64,000 nt of DNA from positions 1,017,501-1,081,500 of the forward strand of contig NC_135371.1 in NCBI RefSeq assembly GCF_049243985.1, given 5' to 3'. How positions within the stretch are numbered: the stretch's first letter is position 1; each line of letters starts with the position of its first letter. The stretch comes from Paroedura picta. Taxonomy: Eukaryota > Chordata > Lepidosauria > Squamata > Gekkonidae. The notes under the pieces are model-generated. The model saw only the letters and a list, made by a program, of their open reading frames with translations. It made no database searches and was not told where the DNA came from. Below are positions 50,380 through 64,000 of the stretch, piece by piece. The position numbers were made by a program, and so were the translations under genes.

Positions 50380-51140
50380 TCCCGCCTGTCCTCTCGCGCC
50401 CCCTGGTGGGCTCTGCGGGGGTCGCAGAGGCAGGAGGAGGGCGGGGGGGGAGGGGAGGGGAGGGGAGGAGGCGCGGGGGGAGGGGCAGACTCCCCCCCCC
50501 CTTGACGGTCTGCGCCCCACAGAAGGGCAGGCCAGCGAGGCCGAGCTCCTAGAGGGGCCGCGGGGGAAGCGGGCGGGGGGGCACTTCCTTCCTGCAGGGG
50601 CGGGGGGGGTCGGCCTTCCTGGTCCTCCTGCCTGCCAAGGGGGCGCCTCCCTCCCCCCTCCCTCCCTCCCGGGTGAGTTCGGGGGGGGGTGTGTGTGAAG
50701 GGTGGGGAGGGCAGAGGCGGGCCCCGATCCAAGGGAGGGTGGGAGGGTCGCCCCACTGGAGGGACTCGGGGAGGGAGGGGGCTGCCCCTTTCCCCTCCTC
50801 CTCTCTGCTGGGGCTGGGGCTGGGGGGGCGGTTGAGTGCCAAGGAGAGGTGGGGGGAGGAGCGGGAGGGGGTTTCTCGCAAGGGGGCAGAGGTAGGGTCG
50901 CCCCCTGGGCATGTACTCCCTCGGGGGAGGGGCGGGCCAAGAGGTGGGGGGGGAGCATGTGCCCACCCACCCCCATCCTTCCAGGGGGAGGAGCATGCAG
51001 TGGGGGTGGGGTCTGGTGGGTGTCTGGAAATGGTGGGGAATTCAGAGCAGGGAAGGGGCCTCCTGGGGCCTCAGGCTGGGGAGCAGCAGGAGGGGCAGGA
51101 ACTCTTGGGGGGGGGAGGGGCCCCCGATTCCATCTGCCAG
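50380..51140. promoter_or_regulatory. CpG island, probable promoter of locus 5
   Basis: It is very GC-rich with G-runs and open frames on both strands, and lies 2.6 kb upstream of the first recognisable coding exon of locus 5. Start site unknown. Confidence 0.5.
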
Positions 51141-51149
51141 CGCTGCTTC

Positions 51150-52845
51150 CGTCCCCAGCAGACCTTCTTGTCCTTCCCCATCCAGCCCCCAAGCATCCAG
51201 CAGCCGTGTCCTTTGCCGTTTGGGAAACCGAGGCCAGAGACCCCCCTCGCTATCCTCTTGGTTGCTCTCAATATCTGGTCCCCTGAGTTGTGGGTCTGTT
51301 TTTCTGCTCCACCGGGTGTTTGGAGGGGGGGGGTTTCCCTCCAGTTGCAGGATCTTGCCAGGGTCAGCAGCTAGACGGGAGAAGAGAGACAATGAGGATT
51401 CGGCTTGCCTTGAAGATGTCAGGCGTTGCCCTGACTCATTCAGCAGAGGCAGTGGGCGCAACCTTTCTCCTTGCAGTGCCGGCTTTCTGTGTGCGGGGCA
51501 TTTTCCATGATGCAGAGAAAGATTTCTTGTTACAGGGCTGCAATCTCCCACCCACCCACTTTGACCATGCAGTTTTTCTGAGAACTTTCCCACCCCATGA
51601 CCCCTCCTCCATGTGTGGGGCAGGCTGGACAGTTTTGGCATCCCTCAGGGGGAGGAGGGAGTGCAGTGGCTTCCAGCAGAGTCAGGGACTGAGCGCCCAG
51701 GGCTGGATTTGGCAAGTCTGGGGGGACACATGGTCAGAAGGGGAGGAGCTGGATGGATAAGGAGTTGTGACCTTCCCCCCCCCATACAAATGACTGTGTG
51801 GGGGTAGAGATGCCACGTCCAACTGCCCTGAGGTCTACCTGATAAAGCCCAGGATCCTGAACTGGATCCCAACACCAATCCATAGACATCCAAGGTCCCT
51901 CCAGAGGACTGGCACAGAGCATGTGTGTGTAGCTCTTTCTTTTTCTCACTCCCAGGCAGCAGCAGAAAGACGTTGTTGATTCCTCCTCCCCGTCTCCTTA
52001 GTGCGGTGAAGGGAAGAGAGCTCCCATGAAGCCTTTTCAGGTAATGGAGGACAGAATTCAGACCCCTTTCTCCCTTGGTCCAGGTCGCAGCCTTTCTTGG
52101 AGATGGAAGAATAAGGCCTCCTGCTGGTGGGGGCCAAGAGGCCTCCTGGAATCCCAGTTGAGCTCCCCAGTGCAGAGGTCAGGGTGTGCTCTGTGGATTG
52201 GCACCCCCACTGAATCTCCTCCCCTAACTATATCCTCCTTTCCAATCTCTGGATTCTTCTGAGCTGCAACGGGAAGCCCTAGTTGAAGGGCTACTTTGGA
52301 AGTTGGAGATAATTCTTTGGCCGAACCAGAAAGGAGTTTCTGAGGGGAGAGGGATTGGTGTTTCTTCTTAGCGTGTTCGGCAAAATCCCAGTTTGTAAAG
52401 CGCAATGGTTGAGATATGGCTCCTCTCCTCCAGAAAACAGAAAGGCCAGAAGATCCAGAACTGGCTGGGGGATGAAATCTTTTTCCGGTGGGCAAAGGAT
52501 GCTTCCATCATTCCCGACAAACCTGATTCCTAGGGGAGAACTTCGGCCGTCCAAAGTTCTGGTTCTGTGGGAAATCTGGGAGCCAATATAGGGATATGAA
52601 TTATTTTTTATCATTCCCTTTCCCCAGTGGAATCCGGATTTTGCCTGCCCCAAAAGTGCTTGGGGGGTTGGGGGGTGTCAAAATGGCGAAGGACCTTCGT
52701 TCAGTACTCCAGATATATCTCTGTTTTCAGTGTTCCCGGATCTTCATACAGGAACCCTTTGTAGGACATATTAGTTCTTTTTTTCTGGTGATCTAAACGT
52801 TCATTGAGGCGGTGAATGTAAACTGAGAATGGAGGACCAAAGACA
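51150..52845. other. No gene recognised
   Basis: Probably 5' intron or intergenic sequence of locus 5. Open frames lack domain or splice support. Confidence 0.5.
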
Positions 52846-52849
52846 GGTG

Positions 52850-53345
52850 TAGCAGTGATTAGGAGTGCGGACTTCTAATCTGGCATGCCGGGTTCGATTC
52901 TGCGCTCCCCCACGTGCAGCCAGCTGGGTGATGTTGGGCTCGCCACGGCACTGATAAAACTGTTCTGACCGAGCAGTGATATCAGGGAAGGTGAATGTCA
53001 GCCACTTGGGGACTCCTTTGGGGAGAGAAAAGTGGCATATAAGACCCGACTCTTCTTCTTCTTCATCAGTAATCTCAGGGCTCTCTCAGCCTCACCCATC
53101 TCGCAGGGTGTCTGTTGTGGGGAGAGGAAGGGAAGGCGACTGGAAGCCGCTTTGAGCCTCCTTCGGGTAGAGAAAAGTGGCATATAAGAACCAACTCTTC
53201 TTCTCCTTCAGTAATCTCAGGGCTCTCTCAGCCTCCCCTCCCTCACAGGGTGTCTGTTGTGGGGAGAGGAAAGGGAAGGCGAATGGAAGCCGCTTTGAGA
53301 CTCCTTCGGGTAGAGAAAAGTGGCATATAAGAGCCAACTCTTCTT
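52850..53345 (+). repeat. SINE with a three-unit tail array
   Basis: A head with AGTGATTAGGAGTGCGG and GGGTTCGATTC, then three tails; GGGTGTCTGTTGTGG at 53106 and 53248 (142 apart). This is independent tail amplification of the same SINE family as at 48855. Confidence 0.85.
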
Positions 53346-53698
53346 CAGAGGACCTTCCAAGTCCCAATGGGAGGAGCTCTCCAGAAGTTTCCTTATTTCT
53401 TTCTCTGAAAGCTGAATGTGCTCTGGGCAGTTCACAAAAAGAAAGGTTTGAGGGCCTGTGGTCCTCGGAGCGTCACATTCGCAGGGTTCACATCCACAGA
53501 GTCTTTTCGACCATTAAGGTTGAGAACACAGTTTTTGTGGCTTGCAAGGACTGGGCCTCCTGAGGAAAAAGTAGATACATCTGAAGAAGAGCTGCCCCCA
53601 AACCCTCATCAATCAGATCTGGTTCTCACCACCACATTGTTTTGGATGTGTCGAAAACACATCTCTCCCCACAACTTAGGAGTGAGTTTAGCTCCTGG

Positions 53699-58323
<4,625 letters not shown>

Positions 58324-58515
58324 AAATTCCTGGAATATAGGGAAATCTTTGGACAAAAAAGGTCAGCTATCTTCCCATGAAAGTTTCCAGGCCAGGACTA
58401 AACCAAATAATTTCCGGGAGTGTGGAAGAAACCTCAGAGTAACAACCTTATTCCCCACCAAAAAATGTATACATGGGAGAAACGGTAGAAACAACTGGAA
58501 TGTGGAAAGGTAGAT
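58324..58515 (+). pseudogene. Fossil fingers past the locus 5 stop
   Basis: KFLEYREIFGQKRSAIFP is readable right after the stop, and FRECGRNLRVTTLFPTKKC in a shifted frame near 58412. Two to three finger units decayed after the present stop arose. Confidence 0.7.
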
Positions 58516-58563
58516 TAAATTAGGAAAGCAGTGCAATAGAACTCTGCATCCAGTGTAGAATGC

Positions 58564-58569
58564 AATAAA
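58564..58569 (+). terminator. Poly(A) signal AATAAA of locus 5
   Basis: 241 bases after the stop, followed by CTGTTTTTTCC. The position is typical. Confidence 0.6.
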
Positions 58570-58679
58570 GCTGTTTTTTCCATGCTTCAATCCATGATCT
58601 TAATCCTATCTTGAAAATGCCCTTATAAACTATTCTGTTTCTTTCTTTGAAACGCTAAAATTGTGGGAGTCTTCGTGAT

Positions 58680-59190
58680 TTCATCAAACAGGCTGTTCCT
58701 ACAAAAGGCCGCCACAAGATAGAATCCTCTTCTGTGCATTACTGTCAGTCTCTCTATGATTTGCCAAAATGAGTAAAGCGACTGCAGCAGAAAGGGAGAA
58801 CTCTGGTCCCACAGATCTGTAAGATGCAGACCGTGAAAGACTTCATAGGTAACAGCAAGGACTAGGAGATAATCCGATAATCTAAACCATTTTGCAAGGA
58901 GCAACTCAGCTAGATATCACACTGTGATCTGCGGCTGACCCTGAATAGCCATTGAGTTGCCGTGTTCTGCACCAGCTGGGGATTGTGACTTCCAGAAAAG
59001 ACCCATTTAGAAAGCCCTGCAGTCATTCGCCTGCCCGGTTACTTTGGCTTTGACTTGATTTTCATTCATGGGACTCTGACATTCACTTTATTCTGAGGCG
59101 AATGAGCTCCTTGTTCCTCAATAAACTCTGCACTTAGTTTTTGTTAAATTACTGAAGCTGAGTTCCTTACTGGTTCAGCATGGCCCACTG
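58680..59190 (+). other. 3' flank of locus 5, duplicated at 46.8-47.1 kb
   Basis: See the homologous block after the relic at 45945-46500. No gene. Confidence 0.7.
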
Positions 59191-59199
59191 CATCAAAAA

Positions 59200-61400
59200 C
59201 CGACGTCAAGATTTAACCTGAATTTTCTCCTCCAGCGTGGAGAAATCTGGTGATTCAAGAATGAGTGAGGCTGAGAGAGCTCTGACAGATAACTCACCAT
59301 CAGATCCAAAGAACAATTCCTCAGCAGATGTTTGCCCCGGAATTAGCATATTTTTTCACGGATAATTAGGTCCTTGGATGATATTTTCAACATTTGAACA
59401 GTTTGGACAGTATTGTGAGAATATACTTTGCAGTATTAAATGTGAAATGGTACATGACAGGATGAGGCCTAACTTTTAGACATTACAATTAAAAAGGAAG
59501 GTATGGCATGTTTTCGGAAAACCCAGGGATGCTAAGGCTTTTTTTAAAAAACAGGTGATAGCTTTCATCCTTATTACTTGAAGAGAAATTTACCTTTTTC
59601 TCAGATGTTGATGATTAGATGAAACTGATTAAAAATTAGAGGATATTCTTCCAGTATTCTCAAACCACCTAGAAAGCTAAGAACACCCCACGGGAATCCT
59701 TGTTGACACCTAAGATTCCCACTAGTAACACAGGCAGGATGCTTATCCGGGTAGCTTATGACGGCACTTGCACAGGTGTGGTGTTCAGGAGCGCACTTAA
59801 AGGACATGCCCTTCAGGTGATGCCCTGGTCAGGGCCCAACCCAGAAGGTTATTTTTGATGCAGCAAGGGTTCTGTCTGTGGCCTTGGCTTTGAAACCAAT
59901 GTTCTCCAGTGACCATAAGTTACTATATTGATTGGGTCATTGATTGCATACAGGGCCTGTATATTTGGCTGTGTGTAAGATTGACAACGCGGCTGGCTAA
60001 AGTGAAAATATCCAAACAGATTGCTGGCTCTTCTTGTAAAGCACTTCACGTCGAAGACCTTAAGTTCTGGGTGGTAAAAAATGAGTATGTGTACCCCTCA
60101 CAAGAAATTTGACTTTGGAAGAGAAAGGGGTCCTACCGGATCTTCACTTTGGTGGCCAAGAGATTTGAATGGAGCGATCAGCTGTGTGCCTGATGGACTT
60201 GGCTACTTTAGGGATTGAGGTGTACAAATTGGCGGGTGCAATTTTCCTCTCCCGGGTGCTGCTGACGCCCTCTGCGTCATTTTCTTCTCTGTTGCATGAT
60301 GTTTCCCCCACCCCTGCATTCCCTATATATTCATGGGAGTAAACTACTATGGTGCTTATTCTTTCCTGGAGCTTTGAGCATTTCAGATTGGGCCTGAGAA
60401 AGTGAATATGGTCCCATTTAGGGTTCCCCCCCCCCCAGTTAGCTTTTTTCTAAAACTATCAGGAAACCTTTTAATTTGCACCTGTTTAGTCACGTGCTTT
60501 GTGTGTATTTTAGATCCATGGGCAAACAAAACATTGTGCCCTTTGATAAGTTGCCCGTGTGACAGGTCAAGAACATGTATGACGCCACTTAGTGCCCAGG
60601 TGAGCATCTCGGAGTGGGTAAGGAAAATATCCTAGTTCCATGTATTTAAAAAATATTTCGATTCTAAAGAGCATCTAGGTAATTCCTCATTACCCCACCC
60701 TTTCAGATTCATTCTGTGTATTATCAGCTGTATGTATCTCTTTGTTAAATTTACAGAGTGCTCAATTTGAATTTTGCCACTGAGGAAGGCCTTGTGCCAA
60801 AACACATTTGGTATATGGAGAAAATGTGTACCTTTAAACCTGTATTTATTCAACTGGACATTTGTCTTTAGGGTGCAATTAGGTACTTCTATGCTGAACA
60901 ATAGGATTGTTGTTTATACATGATACTTTACTTTAAATAAGTGATATTTTGCTTACCTCTGAGGAGACAGGCCTTCTGGTTGGTGAATTTATTCAGCTAC
61001 AGGGGGGAAAATAATTTTTAAAAATCTGGGTTGCAACTGTCCAGGTGTTGAAAATACTTCTCTTTGTTGTTGTTTTTGGCAAGGAGTTCTCTTAGATGCC
61101 GTCTCAAAGCTACCATGAGCTCTAGCAGCTGTGTGTATTTTTAGGGTGGGGTGTTTGACTTTTAATATAATACATGTTGTGTGATTTTACCATAATTGTA
61201 TACACTCAATCATGTTATTGTTGTATTACAAATTGTAGATTCCCCCGAAGATGTTTTTTGAGGGGGCGAAACAGGAATCTTTTTTTGGGGGTGGGGGGGA
61301 GGGGTTAAAAACCGAGTAATAAAATCACCTCCTTCTCACCATTGGCCTTGGCCTTGTTTTTCCCCCCGCCTTTTCCCCCGACTATGCCCAGGAAGCCGCC
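59200..61400. other. AT-rich intergenic DNA
   Basis: No exon, RNA gene or confident repeat. GAGGAAGGCCTTGTGCCAAA at 60783 looks like old retroelement text I cannot classify. Confidence 0.5.
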
Positions 61401-61724
61401 TGGGGACGGTTGCCGTAGCTCAGTGTGATGCTGCAGGGGAAGCGTCCTTGTTTGCCAGGATGCTCAGGATCCCCAGGCTAGCCTTGGGCTGGGCGGCAGC
61501 CGACCCCGAGGGGCCAACAGCAGATTCCTTCAGTGGTTGCCGAGAACTTGGAATATGGTTTGTGCCCCTCCCTCCTTTGAAAGTGGACCTGTAGCTAGAT
61601 TGCTCCCAACGGCAGCTTCCTTTCCTTGCCTGCAAGCAGCCCTGCAAGGTCTCTGGCCAACCATCGGGCAACTCTCCCCCTAGCGGTCGTTCAGCCAGGA
61701 GAGAGTGAAGGAAAACTGGGGTTT

Positions 61725-61885
61725 TTTAATACTCACAACTCAAAGGAGTCCCAAAGCGCCTTACAAATGCTTCCCCCTCTCTTTCCCCACAGCCACTCCC
61801 CCCCCCCCAGTGAGGTGGGGAATCAAACCCAGTTGCCCCAACTAGAAGCAGCTGGTCTTTGGCCACTACACCATGCTGGCTCTCC
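61725..61885 (-). mobile_element. SINE copy
   Basis: Minus-strand head GAGCCAGCATGGTGTAGTGG, B box GGGTTTGATTCC, tail near GTAAGGCGCTTTGGGACTCC. Confidence 0.75.
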
Positions 61886-62139
61886 TTCCAGACAGCCCCA
61901 CTGAGGACCAGCGACTTGGGAAGTGGCAGCTTAGCCGTCCAGGAACCCAGGAGAGCGATATTCACCTTCCAGGTGGTCCTTCCCTTTTGGATTTCCAGAG
62001 CCAGTTTTTCCAAGGCAATGCTGGCATCGCCTCCGAGGGTGTTTCCAAGGGCGTCCTAATATTCTGCCTACGATGACAAGGAATCCACCCTTATCATCTG
62101 GATGATATCCTCTGCAGAGCCAGAGAGGCAAAGGAAGTG

Positions 62140-62370
62140 AGCTGGGAGTCTCAAAGCAGCTTCCAATCGCAACAGACCCCCTGTGAGGGGGGTGAGGCTG
62201 AGGGAGCCCAGATATCCCTCCTCGGTCAGAACGGCTCCAACGGGACTGTGGCGAGCCTAAGGTCCCTCAGCTGGCTGTGTGTGGGGGAGGAGTGGGGAAT
62301 CATATATATAATATAATAAATAATCAAACCTGGTTCGCCATATAGAGCCACACCACCACCCTGGCTCGTC
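62140..62370 (-). mobile_element. SINE copy
   Basis: Minus-strand head GAGCCAGGGTGGTGGTGTGG, then CAGGTTTGATTAT (interrupted by an AT-rich insertion), ending GGAAGCTGCTTTGAGACTCC. Confidence 0.75.
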
Positions 62371-62379
62371 ACAGCCCTA

Positions 62380-64000
62380 GTCAACTCACACCCTGCAGGG
62401 GCACAGCCCACTTAGGGCCAGGATTCAGATGAGTGTTTCTACCTGCCAGAAGCAGGTGACATTTTTGGAAGGAGTGAGCCTCACGCGCCGGGTGGCAGTC
62501 TGAGGGCTGACCTGTGGACCTGATTCCTCGGGCCCACGTCCACAGCAGGCCTTGACGAGGGGCTCTTCTTCCTAATCAGAAGGATGTTATGAAAAAGGAG
62601 CACAAATGAGCCAGGATACTGCCCCTTCCTCCAAGGAGCCTCAAGTGATCTTTGCAGCCAGTTGACAAGGGGAGTCTGTTTCCTCCAGCCTCCCTGACGG
62701 ACAGTACTTGAGGCCATCAGCAGAGGGGTCCGGGGAGCCCACTGCGAGGATCCAGTTGCCCAAGGAGTCGGAGCCTGTTGGAAGAAACTCATGGTTGGAA
62801 GAAATCAGTCTAGCGCTGATTGCCTCGCCTGAAGCGACTGAGGGACAAGTTTGTGTTAATACACACAGTCAACACTACGGCCAAGGCGCACATCGATCGG
62901 CACCAGATCAATGTTACCACTCTGGGAGTCTGCGATCCTGTTCAAGTGGGCAGAGAAAAATTCAGTAGGTCTGAGGGCAGAACACCTGAAAGGTCTTACA
63001 AAGGTCTTGCTCCCTGGGCTAGAGACCACCCAGCCCTGTCCGGGAAGCCCCATCCCACCCGCCCCAGGCTCTGCTCTGGTTGGCCTTTGTCTGGCTTGCT
63101 CTCCTCCCATCAGCTGGGGGCGGAGGTGAACTTTCTTGGGGGGCCGGGGTAGTGTGGGGGTGGGGTCAGGGGGCTGGGCCACTTTCAACCCCCCCCTCCC
63201 GCCGTGTAGTAAAGTTTGGGGGTGAGGGCCGCAAGAGAGATCCCCCTGAGCTCTGTGGAGGAGAGTTGGAGTCTGAAAAGGCCTAAATAAATGAATAAGG
63301 CCAACTTCCAGAGCCACAGGGCAGGCCTTGTGGCGCCAGGGGAAGGGTGTGTCTGTGCCAAGAGAGAATCCATTTTAGGACCAGGCACTCCTACACGCAG
63401 GATTCCCAAGCGGGCTTCAGCCTCCCTCAGGACTAGCAGCTTGGGAAGTGGCAGCTTTGTCTTCCAAAGACCCAGCAAAGCCACACGTAACCACCTAACC
63501 CCCAAATACGGTTGCTAGAACCCCAGGCCCCACACCTTAAACCACCACAACCCTTAACTTCTCTGCTTGGGGGGGGGGAGCTAGCAAAATTCCCCCATCC
63601 AAGCCCCTCCCAAAAACACACTGTTTCAGATGAAACCCCACCCCATGCCAAAAGCAGGATCTCCCCCACAGATGGATGTGGGGAGAAATGGTAGGACACA
63701 GCAAGATGGGTATTGCGTGCCAAACGGAGAGGTTCCCATCTTGCCGTGTCCCACCTCTGAAGATGCCAGCCAGGGTTACTGGTGAAGCATCTATTAATTC
63801 CTCTCTAGTGATTTTACAAATAACGGCAAACCTGAAGAACCAAAAAGAGAAGAAATGTAGGAGAAAATATGCAGAAAATATCTATATCTTGAAAAACAAA
63901 ACATAGATTGCGATAAGCACAGATATTTCTCTTATGAAATCAGCTAAGGGAAAAGGGTTTCCCTGGATAATAAAAAAGAACAAAAAAGCCAATCTCTTTG
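62380..64000. other. No gene recognised to the window end
   Basis: Short open frames on both strands lack domains. GGACTAGCAGCTTGGGAAGTGGCAGC at 63431 is a close repeat of GGACCAGCGACTTGGGAAGTGGCAGC at 61906, so the two stretches share a dispersed or duplicated segment. Confidence 0.5.

Noticed and set aside
50344-51374. Open frames of up to 282 codons on both strands
   Set aside because: Same reason: GC-rich island with low-complexity translation.
59601-60112. Short frames in AT-rich intergenic DNA
   Set aside because: No recognisable motif, no splice support, and chance length for this composition.

Overview
This window is vertebrate nuclear DNA, almost certainly from a squamate reptile (a lizard; gecko-like but the family is not certain). 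The evidence is a Sauria-type SINE with a Bov-B-like tail, an RTE/Bov-B LINE 3' end, several CR1 LINE copies ending in ATTCTATG-type repeats, L1 fragments, hAT-type palindromic elements, and intron-containing genes built from SCAN, KRAB and C2H2 zinc-finger (ZF) exons. There is no bacterial or organellar signal.

The host genes form a cluster of SCAN/KRAB zinc-finger genes. Locus 1 (+, about 5.4-12.9 kb) has SCAN, linker, KRAB-A and KRAB-B exons and 15 fingers. Locus 3 (+, 23.8-25.6 kb) is a decayed KRAB-ZNF. Locus 4 (+, 27.9-32.2 kb) is its intact tandem duplicate, with KRAB-A, KRAB-B and 11 fingers. Locus 6 (-, 43.7-37.8 kb) is a SCAN-KRAB-ZNF with six fingers and two linker+KRAB-A modules. 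A wrecked ZNF lies at 45.9-46.5 kb. Locus 5 (+, 53.7-58.3 kb) is a KRAB-ZNF with 20 finger units. Exon boundaries are inferred from splice consensus plus reading phase, and the phases agree within each intact gene, except that locus 1 exon 3 needs a weak acceptor. GC-rich CpG islands (about 4.0-4.8, 18.4-19.3, 26.2-26.7, 44.6-45.1 and 50.4-51.1 kb) precede or separate the genes and probably hold promoters. These proteins would be nuclear, sequence-specific DNA-binding factors; SCAN mediates dimerisation and KRAB usually recruits TRIM28-type repression.

The most unusual segment is 20.70-23.24 kb. It is bounded by inverted repeats beginning GGGC-ATTCCGCACA and by an exact 3-bp TCA duplication. 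It contains exons of a Myb/SANT-like (trihelix) protein on + and the terminal exon of a convergent gene on -, with a poly(A) signal for each. This is the two-gene layout of PIF/Harbinger DNA transposons. A second element with similar termini lies at about 36.66-37.45 kb.

The rest is intron and intergenic DNA dense in repeats. It includes a 146-bp-period tandem array grown from a SINE tail (48.9-50.3 kb), a 134-bp minisatellite inside an intron (29.4-30.2 kb), a (TTTC)n tract abutting a splice acceptor, nested CR1 copies, and LTR-element fossils including a Ty1/copia fragment. Repeat names are from recognition by eye; no database search was possible.
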